64,000 bases of DNA from Pimelobacter simplex (GCF_900114845.1 NZ_FOUK01000004.1:372001-436000), one strand, 5' to 3'; positions 25,757-34,190 are shown, numbered from the stretch's first letter. Made by a program: numbers and translations. The notes: a model not told the origin generated them from the letters alone.

Positions 25757-27256
25757 ATGACCGGACCGACCATCGGTGCGACGGTTCCCGAGGGATCGAC
25801 CGAGGAGTGGAAGGACAAGAAGCGCTACCTGTGGCTGCTCGGGCTGATGGTGCCCGGGCTGGGCATCATGGCGGTGGTCGGCTGGCTCTACACCGACTGG
25901 GTCTGGCTGCTGCTCGCCGGGCCGCTCCTGGTCAACGTGATCATCCCGGTGCTCGACCTGGCGTTCGGGCTCGACCCGTCGAACCCGCCGGACGACGTCA
26001 TGGAGGAGCTCGAGAACGACCGCTACTACCGGTGGGTCGTGTTCATGTACATGCCCGCCCAGTTCCTCATCCTCTTCGCGGGCTTCGCCCTCATCGCCGG
26101 CATCAACCCCGTCCTGTGGTTCACCGACCTCGTCGGCGCGACCGGCTGGGTCACCGACCACCTCGGCGCCGACGTCGTGCGCTCGATCGACATGGCCTGG
26201 TACGAGAAGGTCTTCCTCGCGGTCTCGATCGCCGGCGTCCAGGGCATCGGCATCAACACCGCGCACGAGCTCGGCCACAAGAAGGAGTCCGTCGAGCGCT
26301 GGCTGAGCAAGATCGCGCTCGCGCCGACGTTCTACGGCCACTTCTACATCGAACACAACCGGGGTCACCACGTCCGCGTCGCGACCCCGGAGGACCCGGC
26401 GTCCAGCCGCCTCGGTGAGTCCTTCTGGGCGTTCTGGCCGCGCACGGTCAGCGGCTCGCTCAAGTCGGCCTGGGAGGTCGAGGCCAAGCGCTACCGCCGC
26501 AAGAACACCCACCCGTTCCACCTCGGCAACGACGTCCTCAACGCGTGGCTCATGTCGGTGGTCGTGTACGGCGCCATGTTCGCGCTCTACGGCTGGCAGA
26601 TCGCGCCCTACGCGCTCATCACGATCGTCTTCGGCTTCTCGCTGCTCGAGATCATCAACTACCTCGAGCACTACGGCATGAAGCGCCAGAAGGTCGGCGC
26701 GAAGCAGCGCTACGAGCGGGTGCTGCCGATGCACAGCTGGAACAGCAACAACATCGTCACCAACATCTTCCTGTACCACCTGCAGCGCCACAGCGACCAC
26801 CACGCGAACCCGACCCGGCGCTACCAGACGCTGCGCGACTTCAAGGAGTCCCCGGCGCTCCCCACCGGCTACGCCGGCATGCTGACCATCGCCCTGTTCC
26901 CGCCGCTGTGGCGCCGGGTGATGGACCACCGCGTCGTCCAGCACCTCGACGGCGACGTGACGCTGGCCAACATCCAGCCGGGCAAGGAGGCGAAGTACCT
27001 CGCCAAGTTCCCGCCGCCGGCCGACCACGCGGTCAAGTCCGACGACCTCTTCGCGCAGCAGTTCGTGGGCGAGGTCCTCGCCGCCCGGTGCCCCGGCTGC
27101 TCCTACGTGTACGACGTCGCCGCCGGTGACGAGCACGAGGGCTTCGCCGCCGGCACCGCCTGGTCCGACATCCCGGACGACTGGTGCTGCCCCGACTGCG
27201 GGGTTCGCGAGAAGATCGACTTCATCCCCTTCGACCCCGAGAAGATCGGAGCCTGA
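25757..27256 (+). CDS. alkB: Alkane 1-monooxygenase AlkB with fused rubredoxin
   Basis: 499 residues. Six membrane helices in the first 300 or so residues. The di-iron histidine motifs are HELGH (170-174), EHNRGHH (199-205) and LQRHSDHH (342-349), with NYLEHYG (301-307). The C-terminus is a rubredoxin with CPGC (445-448) and CPDC (478-481) for one iron; an extra Cys (477) precedes the second pair. The enzyme hydroxylates terminal carbons of medium or long alkanes at the inner membrane, and the fusion supplies its own electron carrier. Fusions of this kind are known in actinobacteria. ATG 25757 after GAGGAGGG. Confidence 0.95.
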   Translation: MTGPTIGATVPEGSTEEWKDKKRYLWLLGLMVPGLGIMAVVGWLYTDWVWLLLAGPLLVNVIIPVLDLAFGLDPSNPPDDVMEELENDRYYRWVVFMYMPAQFLILFAGFALIAGINPVLWFTDLVGATGWVTDHLGADVVRSIDMAWYEKVFLAVSIAGVQGIGINTAHELGHKKESVERWLSKIALAPTFYGHFYIEHNRGHHVRVATPEDPASSRLGESFWAFWPRTVSGSLKSAWEVEAKRYRRKNTHPFHLGNDVLNAWLMSVVVYGAMFALYGWQIAPYALITIVFGFSLLEIINYLEHYGMKRQKVGAKQRYERVLPMHSWNSNNIVTNIFLYHLQRHSDHHANPTRRYQTLRDFKESPALPTGYAGMLTIALFPPLWRRVMDHRVVQHLDGDVTLANIQPGKEAKYLAKFPPPADHAVKSDDLFAQQFVGEVLAARCPGCSYVYDVAAGDEHEGFAAGTAWSDIPDDWCCPDCGVREKIDFIPFDPEKIGA

Positions 27257-27260
27257 CGTC

Positions 27261-27455
27261 GTGAAGATCTCCGTCGACATCGACAAGTGCGAGGGCCTCG
27301 GCATGTGCGAGGCCATGGCCAACGACTACTTCGAGGTGGACGAGGACGAGGACAAGGTCGTCATCCTCGACGACAGCCCGGACGAGAGCGAGCGCGGCCA
27401 CGTGTACGCCGCCGTCCAGGCCTGCCCCGTGCTCGCGCTGACCCTCGAGGGCTGA
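27261..27455 (+). CDS. [3Fe-4S] ferredoxin
   Basis: 64 residues with C10, C16 and C55 (KCEGLGMC and ACPVLAL). In four-iron ferredoxins position 13 would be Cys; here it is Leu, so a three-iron cluster is expected, as in P450 partner ferredoxins. It lies 4 bp after alkB, where rubredoxin genes often sit. It could serve the P450 at 22760 or the alkane pathway. GTG start. Confidence 0.85.
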   Translation: MKISVDIDKCEGLGMCEAMANDYFEVDEDEDKVVILDDSPDESERGHVYAAVQACPVLALTLEG

Positions 27456-27529
27456 CCGCGCCCATGTCGCTCCTCGCGGGCCGACCCGCGCCGTTCGTCG
27501 TGGGAGGGCAGGTGGCTACCCTCGGTGAG

Positions 27530-28093
27530 GTGGCCACCTCCCCCCTGCGCGAGCGCCTGATCGAGGCCGCGGTGCAGATCACCACCGACTCCGGGTGGGC
27601 CAAGGTCACCATGGCCCGGCTCGCCGACGACGTGGGCGTGAGCCGGCAGACGGTCTACAACGAGATCGGCACCAAGACCGACCTCGCCGAGGCCATGGTC
27701 ATGCGCGAGCTCGACCGCTTCCTCGCCGGCGTGACCCGCTCGTTCGACGAGAACCCCACCGACCTCATCGGCGCCATCCGCGACTCGGCCCGCCGGGTGC
27801 TCAAGTACGCCCAGAACAACGCGCTCCTCCACGCCGTCGTCTCCGCCACCCACGGCGCCGACACCGAGCTCCTGCCGCTGCTGACCACCCACTCCGAGTA
27901 CCTGCTCGAGGGGGCCAAGCAGGTCATCACGGAGCGCGTCGCGTCGTACGACGTCGCCCTGCCGGACCACCGCCTCGACGCCAGCATCGACATGGTCGTC
28001 CGCCTCGTCCTGAGCCACGTCATGCAGCCCACGGCCGACCCCGCGCAGACCGGTGACGACATCGCCTGGATCGCAGAACGCGTCCTGCGCTGA
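27530..28093 (+). CDS. TetR-family regulator of the alkane operon
   Basis: 187 residues. VTMARLADDVGVSRQTVYNEIGTKTDLAEAMV is the helix-turn-helix; the C-terminal domain is the helical ligand domain typical of regulators found beside alkB. The GTG at 27530 is preferred: TACCCT (27517-27522) ends 7 nt upstream. It also has an upstream in-frame ATG at 27464, less likely. Probable target: the doubled element at 25665-25722. Fatty acids or acyl-CoAs are plausible effectors by analogy. Confidence 0.85.
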   Translation: MATSPLRERLIEAAVQITTDSGWAKVTMARLADDVGVSRQTVYNEIGTKTDLAEAMVMRELDRFLAGVTRSFDENPTDLIGAIRDSARRVLKYAQNNALLHAVVSATHGADTELLPLLTTHSEYLLEGAKQVITERVASYDVALPDHRLDASIDMVVRLVLSHVMQPTADPAQTGDDIAWIAERVLR

Positions 28094-28157
28094 GGTGACC
28101 CGTACTACCCTCGGGCCAGGGAGGACTGCCGGGAGGACCGGCGGCAGGGAAGGGGCC

Positions 28158-29390
28158 ATGCGGTGCGCGCGACGCCACAGGGCGCTGACGGCTGGGCTGT
28201 CGGCGGCCGCCGTCGTGCTCGCGCTCGGCGCCTGCGCCACCCCTGAGAAGGGCACCCCCGAGTCCGACCCGAGCGAGGCCGCCGCCTCCACCACCGCCAC
28301 CGACCCCCCAGCCGACGACGCGGCCGACCCGGGCCACGCCGTCGCCCCGCCGGGCGACTTCGACGGCACGCTGTTCGGCGACGACCTGCTCGTCGTCTCG
28401 CAGGACACGCTGACCGAGGACGAGATCGCGGCGATCACGGGGGTCAAGGTCAACGGCGAGAAGGGCGTCGCCGCCTTCACCCAGCTGTCCTACGGCCAGT
28501 TCACGATGCAGAACCGGCTCTTCAACATCGCCGCGGTCGACCCGGCCGGCTACCGCCCCTTCACGGGCAGCGACAACGCCGCCTTCCAGCAGCAGTGGGA
28601 CCGGATCGCGGGCGGCGAGGTCGCCGTCCTCGAGTCGTTGAAGAAGGAGCTGCCCACCGACGACGACGGCTACCTCACCGTCGACGACCAGCGGATCCAC
28701 GTCGGTGCCTGGTCCCGCCCCGGCGTCGACGGCGTCGACGCCGTGGTCAACGCCAAGTGGGGTGCCGACCTGGGCCTGCCGCCGCGCAACGCCGTCCTGA
28801 TCAACACGGGCATCGCCTCGCCGCAGGTCGTGCGCGCCAAGATCGAGAAGGCCGTCGGCGTCAAGACCTACGCCATCAGCAACCTCGACATCGTCGCCCA
28901 GCGCGGCCTCGACCTCGACACGTTCCAGAACGTCGTGCCGGTCGGCGCTTTCCGGGACGCGGTCGGGGTCTTCCGGTACACCGCCATCGGTGGCGGCCGG
29001 ATCGCGCCTGACCCGGCCTGGGTGCGCTCGCACATCGTCAAGGAGGCTGTGCCGATCCTTGGTGTGGTCACGTGCAACAAGTACATGATGCCGCAGCTCA
29101 AGGCCGCCCTCCAGGAGGTCGTGAGGCGCGGGCTCGAGAACGAGATCCGTCGCGACCAGTACGCCGGCTGCTACTACCCACGCTTCATCGCCGGGTCGAC
29201 GCAGCTCTCGAACCACTCCTTCGGGCTGGCCCTCGACCTCAATGTGCCCGGAAATCAGCGCGGCACGGTCGGTGACATGAACCGCGAGGTCGTCGCGATC
29301 TTCAAGTACTGGGGCTTTGCGTGGGGCGGTGACTGGGCCTACACGGATCCCATGCACTTCGAGCTGCACAAGATCGTGAATCCGGGCTAA
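28158..29390 (+). CDS. Lipoprotein M15 peptidase (D-alanyl-D-alanine carboxypeptidase family)
   Basis: 410 residues. A lipobox LGAC puts the lipid-bearing cysteine at C26, followed by a Ser/Thr/Pro/Ala linker to about residue 70. The C-terminal domain has the zinc-site pattern HSFGLALDLNVPG and WGGDWAYTDPMHFELHK, typical of M15-type peptidases that trim peptidoglycan stem peptides. A 200-residue domain of unknown function lies before it. Start ATG at 28158, with GGAAGGGG before it; the gene is separate from the TetR gene by 64 bp. Confidence 0.85.
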   Translation: MRCARRHRALTAGLSAAAVVLALGACATPEKGTPESDPSEAAASTTATDPPADDAADPGHAVAPPGDFDGTLFGDDLLVVSQDTLTEDEIAAITGVKVNGEKGVAAFTQLSYGQFTMQNRLFNIAAVDPAGYRPFTGSDNAAFQQQWDRIAGGEVAVLESLKKELPTDDDGYLTVDDQRIHVGAWSRPGVDGVDAVVNAKWGADLGLPPRNAVLINTGIASPQVVRAKIEKAVGVKTYAISNLDIVAQRGLDLDTFQNVVPVGAFRDAVGVFRYTAIGGGRIAPDPAWVRSHIVKEAVPILGVVTCNKYMMPQLKAALQEVVRRGLENEIRRDQYAGCYYPRFIAGSTQLSNHSFGLALDLNVPGNQRGTVGDMNREVVAIFKYWGFAWGGDWAYTDPMHFELHKIVNPG

Positions 29391-29466
29391 GTCCCCAGTT
29401 TGTCCCTTGCCTTGTCTGTACGTGCCGGGCTACCGTGCCGGGACCCTGTTCTCGGCCAAGGGGGAA

Positions 29467-30012
29467 GTGGTGGCACTCAGCGCGATGGTCCTGGTGGGCG
29501 TGCTCTCGGGCGGTTTGATCGCAGGGGTGCCGCCGGTGACCGCTGCCGACGGCAGCGCGGCGCCGCGCTTGGCAGCGGCCACCGACCCGTGCCCGGACCT
29601 GTGCAGCTTCGACGTCAGAACCCCGATGGGTGGCGCATCGGCCAACGGCAACGCCGGCGGCCAGGCACGTGGCTGGGGTGACCTCTACTTCTTATCTGCG
29701 AAGAAGGTGAGCGTCTTCGTGAAGGTTCGCGACATCTGCAATGCCGCAGGGACGGGCGACGGACTGGGGGCCTATCTCTGGCTGCAGGCGGAAGAAGCAG
29801 GGACTGGCTTCAGGAATTTCGCTCTCCAGTACAAGACACCGTTCAAGGATGACAACGGTTGTGGGAACGGCTTCTACCAAGGGAATGCGGCACTGACCGA
29901 GGCATACAAGATCGCGCGGGTTCGGTTCAAGATCGTCGAATGTGACTACGACGGCGCGGTCAGGTGCTATGACAGCACCTGGAGCAACTGGAAGAACAAC
30001 CCGTACGCCTGA
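29467..30012 (+). CDS. Small secreted protein of unknown function, atypical composition
   Basis: About 180 residues: signal peptide LSAMVLVGVLSGGLIAGVPPVTAADGS, then a mature part with six cysteines in a Gly/Asn-rich domain (CPDLCSFDV, DNGCGNGF, ECDYDGAVRCYDS) likely to form disulfides. The coding DNA is visibly lower in GC, with many A/T third positions (aag, gaa, ttc, aat), unlike its neighbours. Two adjacent GTG codons at 29467 and 29470 are possible starts. No family recognised; signs point to acquired DNA. Confidence 0.55.
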   Translation: MVALSAMVLVGVLSGGLIAGVPPVTAADGSAAPRLAAATDPCPDLCSFDVRTPMGGASANGNAGGQARGWGDLYFLSAKKVSVFVKVRDICNAAGTGDGLGAYLWLQAEEAGTGFRNFALQYKTPFKDDNGCGNGFYQGNAALTEAYKIARVRFKIVECDYDGAVRCYDSTWSNWKNNPYA

Positions 30013-30040
30013 GTGCCAAGCTCACCTTCGAACGAGAGCG

Positions 30041-30400
30041 TCAGCCGATCCGGCAGGCATTGGTCGCCCCCGGCAGCCGGTAGCGGTAGCGCGCGACGAT
30101 CCGGTAGCCCACCGCCGCGAACGGCCGCACCACCCGCCAGGTCAGCACCCGCCCGGCCCAGCGCCAGGGAGCGCCGCAGGTCAGCAGCGCCTGGGCGACG
30201 GCGTCCGCGCCGCTCGCCGTGACCCGGCCGTCGGCGTCCTGCCACTGGACGGCGGAGGTGACCTGCTCCTCGGTGAGGCCGAGGGCGGCGAGGTCGAGGG
30301 CCTGCCAGGGGACGATCGCGCAGCTGCCGTGGCGCTCGAGCCACTGCGCGGACTGGGTGCAGAAGCCGCAGTCGCCGTCGTAGATGCAGGTGCCGGCCAT
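30041..30400 (-). CDS. DCC-family (DUF393) thiol-disulfide protein
   Basis: 119 residues beginning with YDGDCGFC, the defining CxxC-containing motif (IYDGDCGFCTQSAQWL). The family is predicted to be thioredoxin-like oxidoreductases. A second basic-aromatic region (WRWAGRVLTWRVVRPFAAVG) is hydrophobic and could lie at the membrane. ATG 30400 has TAGGCT 6 nt upstream. It faces the secreted-protein gene and is divergent from the racemase gene. Confidence 0.85.
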   Translation of the reverse strand: MAGTCIYDGDCGFCTQSAQWLERHGSCAIVPWQALDLAALGLTEEQVTSAVQWQDADGRVTASGADAVAQALLTCGAPWRWAGRVLTWRVVRPFAAVGYRIVARYRYRLPGATNACRIG

Positions 30401-30455
30401 GTCCTCAGCCTAGGTCGGTCGGGTGTCGCTCGGGTGCCGGGACGGCCGTGAACTC

Positions 30456-30472
30456 TGACACCATCGCTGTCA
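30456..30472. promoter_or_regulatory. TGACA-N7-TGTCA dyad upstream of the racemase gene
   Basis: TGACACCATCGCTGTCA ends 10 bp before the CATGAT -10 box (30482-30487). It agrees at 14 of 17 positions with the dyad overlapping the MerR start at 34174-34190, when one is read in reverse. Confidence 0.65.
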
Positions 30473-30493
30473 CGTTCATGCCATGATCGCCCC

Positions 30494-31657
30494 ATGACGT
30501 TCGCGCTGGGTCAGGGAACCGGTCCGCTCAAGGGCCTCAAGGTCGTCGAGATCGCCGGGATCGGGCCCAGCCCGCACGCGTGCATGATCCTGGCCGACCT
30601 GGGGGCCGACGTGATCCGGGTCGAGCGCCCGGGGGGCCAGATGCTCACCGGGGGCTCGCACGACCTGCTCAACCGGGGTCGGCCGAGCGTCGCGCTCAAC
30701 CTCAAGGACGCTGAGGCGGTGGCCACGGTCCTCGACCTGGTCGAGCAGGCCGACGTGCTGGTCGAGGGCATGCGGCCGGGGGTCGCGGAGCGGCTCGGGT
30801 TCGGTCCCGAGGAGTGCCACGCGCGCAACCCGCGGCTGGTCTACGGCCGGATGACCGGCTGGGGGCAGGACGGGCCGTGGTCGCAGGCGGCCGGGCACGA
30901 CATGAACTACATCGCGATCACCGGCACCCTCCACGGCCTGGGTCAGGTCAAGGAGAGGCCGCAGTTCCCGACCAACCTCGTCGGCGACTTCGGCGGCGGG
31001 TCGACGTACCTGGTGATCGGCATCCTGGCCGCGGTCTTCGAGGCCAAGGCGTCGGGCCAGGGGCAGGTCGTGGACGCCGCGATCGTCGACGGGACGGCGA
31101 ACCTCAACGCCATGACGTCCGCCTTCCTCGCCGGCGGCGGGTTCAAGGAGGAGCGGGCGGCGAACCTGCTCGACGGCGGCGCGCCGTACTACGACATCTA
31201 CGAGACCGCCGACGGCGAGCACATGTCGGTCGGCGCGCTGGAGCCGCAGTTCTACGACCTCTTCGTCGAGCTGCTCGGCATCAAGGACACCGCGCCCGAC
31301 CGCTGGGACCTCGCCCAGACCGACGCGCTGCGCGAGCTCATCGCGTCGACGTTCAAGCAGCGCACCCGCGACGAGTGGTGCGCGGTCTTCGACGGCACCG
31401 ACGCCTGCGTCGCGCCGGTCCTGAGGATGAGCGAGGCGCAGCACCACCCGCACATCAAGGGCCGCGAGATCTTCGTCGAGCACGAGGGCATCGTCCAGCC
31501 GCAGCCGGCGCCGCGCTTCTCCCGCACGAAGGCGACGCTGTCGCACCCGCCGGCCGCTGGCGCCGGCGTCCACACCCGCGAGGCGCTCACCGCGTGGGGC
31601 GTCAAGGACGTCGACGGGCTCATCGAGCGCGGCGCTGCGGTGCAGATCACGCCGTGA
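30494..31657 (+). CDS. CaiB/BaiF CoA-transferase family, alpha-methylacyl-CoA racemase-like
   Basis: 387 residues. GLKVVEIAGIGPSPHACMILADLGADVIRVERPGG is the typical N-terminus (in part). AGHDMNYIAITG and GDFGGGSTYLVIG carry the His and Asp used by alpha-methylacyl-CoA racemases, so this is a racemase and not a CoA-transferase. It inverts 2-methylacyl-CoA, needed before branched-chain fatty acids or sterol side chains enter beta-oxidation. ATG 30494 with CATGAT 6 nt upstream. Its dyad suggests control by the MerR regulator at 33437. Confidence 0.88.
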   Translation: MTFALGQGTGPLKGLKVVEIAGIGPSPHACMILADLGADVIRVERPGGQMLTGGSHDLLNRGRPSVALNLKDAEAVATVLDLVEQADVLVEGMRPGVAERLGFGPEECHARNPRLVYGRMTGWGQDGPWSQAAGHDMNYIAITGTLHGLGQVKERPQFPTNLVGDFGGGSTYLVIGILAAVFEAKASGQGQVVDAAIVDGTANLNAMTSAFLAGGGFKEERAANLLDGGAPYYDIYETADGEHMSVGALEPQFYDLFVELLGIKDTAPDRWDLAQTDALRELIASTFKQRTRDEWCAVFDGTDACVAPVLRMSEAQHHPHIKGREIFVEHEGIVQPQPAPRFSRTKATLSHPPAAGAGVHTREALTAWGVKDVDGLIERGAAVQITP

Positions 31658-31865
31658 CCAGGGCCCGGGATTGAGGGGTCACGGCTCCGAACCCCTAGGC
31701 TGGATGCACCGATCCGGCCAGTCTTGCCCCGGATCCCGGCGCTCCGCTCGCGGTGGCGCCCCTCATCTGAGGCACCGCTCCACCGCCCGTCGCCGACGGG
31801 CAGCACGGCGAGACGCCCATGAGGGGAACGCGCCGACCCGTGCTGCGGTCCCCGGAGAGAACCAC
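31658..31865 (+). promoter_or_regulatory. Structured leader of the DEAD-box helicase gene
   Basis: 208 bp without a gene. TAGGCT (31696-31701) may be the -10 box. Downstream, CCCCTCAT (31759-31766) can pair perfectly with ATGAGGGG (31819-31826), while CCTCA-TC-TGAGG (31761-31772) forms a local hairpin using the same bases. CAGCACGG (31801-31808) pairs perfectly with CCGTGCTG (31838-31845), enclosing the ATGAGGGG element. A GCCCGTC-GCC-GACGGGC hairpin lies at 31785-31801. The pairings compete, as in switching or cold-responsive leaders. No known riboswitch is recognised. Confidence 0.45.
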
Positions 31866-33338
31866 GTGACCACCACCTTCGCCGAGCTCGGCGTGCCCAC
31901 CGACCTGCTCGCCGTCCTGACGGCCGACCAGATCACCATCCCCACCCCCATCCAGGCGGCGACGCTGCCGGACTCGCTGGCCGGACGCGACGTTCTCGGC
32001 CGCGGTCGCACGGGGTCGGGCAAGACCTATGCCTTCGGGCTGCCGCTCGTCGCCCGCCTCGCGGCCGACGGCCGCCGTCGTCCCGCCCCCAAGCGGCCCC
32101 GCGCGCTCGTGCTCGCGCCGACCCGGGAGCTCGCCTCCCAGATCGCCGCGACCGTCGCGCCGCTGGCCAAGGCCGTCGGCCTCAGCACCACCACCGTCTT
32201 CGGTGGCGTCGGCCAGGGCCCGCAGGTCAACGCGCTGCGCAACGGCGTCGACATCCTCATCGCCTGCCCCGGCCGGCTCGAGGACCTCATCGGGCAGGGC
32301 TTCTGCAGCCTGGCCGACGTCCAGGTGACCGTGCTCGACGAGGCCGACCACATGGCCGACCTCGGCTTCCTGCCCGCCGTGCGGCGCCTGCTCGACCAGA
32401 CCCCCAAGGGTGGCCAGCGGATGCTCTTCTCCGCCACCCTCGACGGCGCGATCAACGTGCTCGTCAAGCGCTTCCTCGACAACCCGGCCGTCCATGAGGC
32501 CGACTCGGCGCAGTCGCCGGTCGCCAAGATGGACCACCACGTCCTCCACGTCGAGCGCGAGCAGCGCCTCCCCGTGCTGCTCGACCTGGTCAGCGCGCCG
32601 GGCCGCACCGTCGTCTTCACCCGCACCAAGCACGGCGCCAAGGCGCTCGCCCGCCAGCTCAACAAGAACGGCGTGCCCGCGGTCGACCTGCACGGCAACC
32701 TCAGCCAGGGCGCCCGCACCCGCAACATGGACGCCTTCCACAGCGGAACGGCCACCACCCTCGTCGCCACCGACATCGCGGCCCGCGGCATCCACGTCGA
32801 CGACGTCTCGCTCGTCGTCCACGCCGACCCGCCGGCCGAGCACAAGGCCTACCTGCACCGCTCCGGCCGGACGGCGCGCGCCGGTGCCGCCGGCACGGTC
32901 ATCACCCTGATGACCAGCGACCAGCGCCGCGACGTCAGCGACCTCACCCGCGCGGCCGGCATCAAGCCGACCACCACGCGGGTCCAGGGCCCCGACCACC
33001 CGGTGCTCCAGGACCTCGCCCCCGGCGAGCGCACGCGGCCCGGCGGCATCGACCTCACCCCGGCCACGCCCCAGGGCGGCGGCAAGGGCGGCAGTGGCGG
33101 CGGCAACGGGGGCGGCGGCGGTCGCAACCGCAACCGCCGCTCGGGCGCCAAGCCCGCGGCCAAGGCCGGCGCCGGTGCCAAGACCTCCGGCGGCGCCAAG
33201 ACCTCGGGTGCGCCCAAGGCGAGCGGCGGCGGCCAGGGCGGCAACCGCAACCGGCGTCGTCGTGGCGCCGGTGGTGCTGGTGGGTCCGGTGGGTCCGGCG
33301 GCGGCCACAGCGCCGCCAGCTTCAGCGGCCGGCGCTGA
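31866..33338 (+). CDS. DEAD-box RNA helicase
   Basis: 490 residues. Motifs in order: Q-motif FAELGVP...TPIQAATLP, RTGSGKT (Walker A), PTRELASQI, VLDEADHMAD (DEAD box), FSATLD, and in the second domain HGNLSQGARTRNMDAF, TDIAARGIHVDDV and HRSGRTARAG. The last 110 residues are Gly/Asn/Arg/Lys-rich and disordered, typical of RNA-binding tails. It unwinds RNA, probably in ribosome assembly or mRNA turnover at low temperature. GTG 31866 after CCGGAGAG. Confidence 0.92.
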   Translation: MTTTFAELGVPTDLLAVLTADQITIPTPIQAATLPDSLAGRDVLGRGRTGSGKTYAFGLPLVARLAADGRRRPAPKRPRALVLAPTRELASQIAATVAPLAKAVGLSTTTVFGGVGQGPQVNALRNGVDILIACPGRLEDLIGQGFCSLADVQVTVLDEADHMADLGFLPAVRRLLDQTPKGGQRMLFSATLDGAINVLVKRFLDNPAVHEADSAQSPVAKMDHHVLHVEREQRLPVLLDLVSAPGRTVVFTRTKHGAKALARQLNKNGVPAVDLHGNLSQGARTRNMDAFHSGTATTLVATDIAARGIHVDDVSLVVHADPPAEHKAYLHRSGRTARAGAAGTVITLMTSDQRRDVSDLTRAAGIKPTTTRVQGPDHPVLQDLAPGERTRPGGIDLTPATPQGGGKGGSGGGNGGGGGRNRNRRSGAKPAAKAGAGAKTSGGAKTSGAPKASGGGQGGNRNRRRRGAGGAGGSGGSGGGHSAASFSGRR

Positions 33339-33346
33339 GCACGCGC

Positions 33347-33378
33347 GGCAGTTTCACCGCCTAGGCGGTGAAACTGCC
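33347..33378. terminator. Perfect palindrome (terminator-like)
   Basis: 15-bp arms (33347-33361 and 33364-33378, GGCAGTTTCACCGCC) flank TA. It lies 8 bp after the helicase stop and faces the MerR gene. It shares the core AGTTTC...GAAACT with the palindrome at 37702-37743. Confidence 0.72.
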
Positions 33379-33408
33379 CCTGGGCGCACGGAACTCCGTG
33401 CGCCCAGG
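33379..33408. terminator. Second perfect palindrome (terminator-like)
   Basis: 14-bp arms (33379-33392 and 33395-33408, CCTGGGCGCACGGA) flank AC. It starts exactly where the first palindrome ends, giving two stacked hairpins. The motif AGTTTCGTAC follows at about 33412. Confidence 0.7.
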
Positions 33409-33436
33409 ACCAGTTTCGTACGCCGAGTCCGCGCGA

Positions 33437-34174
33437 TCAGCGCACCCGCCGCGGCTGCCGTGCCGCCCGCGCGACGGCCGCCTCGTACGCCGTCACGAGC
33501 CCGCCGACCGACAGCGGCTTGAGCCGCTCCATGATCTCGCGGAAGTGCTCGGACTTGTCGTTGTCGTACAGCGGCGCCAGCTGGTCGTTGATGACGGCGT
33601 ACAGCTCCTCGGCCATCTGCTGGCCGTGCTCCTGGTAGACCTTTGCGGCGGCGACGGCGACGTCGCGCGGGAAGCCCAGCTCCAGCAGTCGCACGCCGAT
33701 GGCGAGCTGGTTGCTCGCCACGAGGTACGCCGACCCGCGCAGCCGGATCACGCCCAGCGCCTGGAGCGTGGCGACGTCGTCGTCCGACAGTGCCCGCCCG
33801 GCCTTCTTCTGCAGCTGGGCCGCGTCCATCTCGACCGGGAGGTCGGACTGCCAGGGCGCGAGCATCGTGCGCGCCAGGGCGATGTCCTCGGGGGAGGCGT
33901 CGTCCGGGATGCCGGCGACGTAGCGCTCGATCGCGGACAGCGTGAAGCCGTGGCTCTGCAGCTCGAGGACCAGCTCGATCCGGGCCACGTGCACGGCGGA
34001 GTAGTAGCCCGACCGGCCGCGCCGGATCGGCGGCGGCACCAGCCCCCGGGACGTGTAGAAGCGCACCGTGCGCACCGACAGCCCGACCCGGGCGGTGAGC
34101 TCCTCCAGGGTGAGCAGCGTGTCCGCCGGTGCGTCGTGGGTCACACCGTCCCCTGGGCCCTCGCTCTTGACCAT
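33437..34174 (-). CDS. MerR-family transcriptional regulator
   Basis: 245 residues. TLEELTARVGLSVRTVRFYTSRGLVPPPIRRGRSGYYSA is the MerR winged helix (in part) with the conserved RxYxxxGLxPP. The C-terminal 130 residues are a large helical effector domain, longer than metal sensors and without metal-binding cysteines. It is divergent from fadA-fadB, and a dyad overlaps its ATG; a near-copy of that dyad lies in front of the racemase gene. A lipid-related effector is therefore likely (inference). CACTAT 7 nt before ATG. Confidence 0.88.
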   Translation of the reverse strand: MVKSEGPGDGVTHDAPADTLLTLEELTARVGLSVRTVRFYTSRGLVPPPIRRGRSGYYSAVHVARIELVLELQSHGFTLSAIERYVAGIPDDASPEDIALARTMLAPWQSDLPVEMDAAQLQKKAGRALSDDDVATLQALGVIRLRGSAYLVASNQLAIGVRLLELGFPRDVAVAAAKVYQEHGQQMAEELYAVINDQLAPLYDNDKSEHFREIMERLKPLSVGGLVTAYEAAVARAARQPRRVR

Positions 34175-34190
34175 GACAGTAATAGTGTCA
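34174..34190. promoter_or_regulatory. TGACA-N7-TGTCA dyad between MerR and fadA
   Basis: TGACAGTAATAGTGTCA lies over the MerR start and next to TTGACC (34167-34172), a candidate -35 for the rightward fadAB operon. Placement between the divergent genes and the match to the dyad at 30456 make it the probable MerR binding site. Confidence 0.72.
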
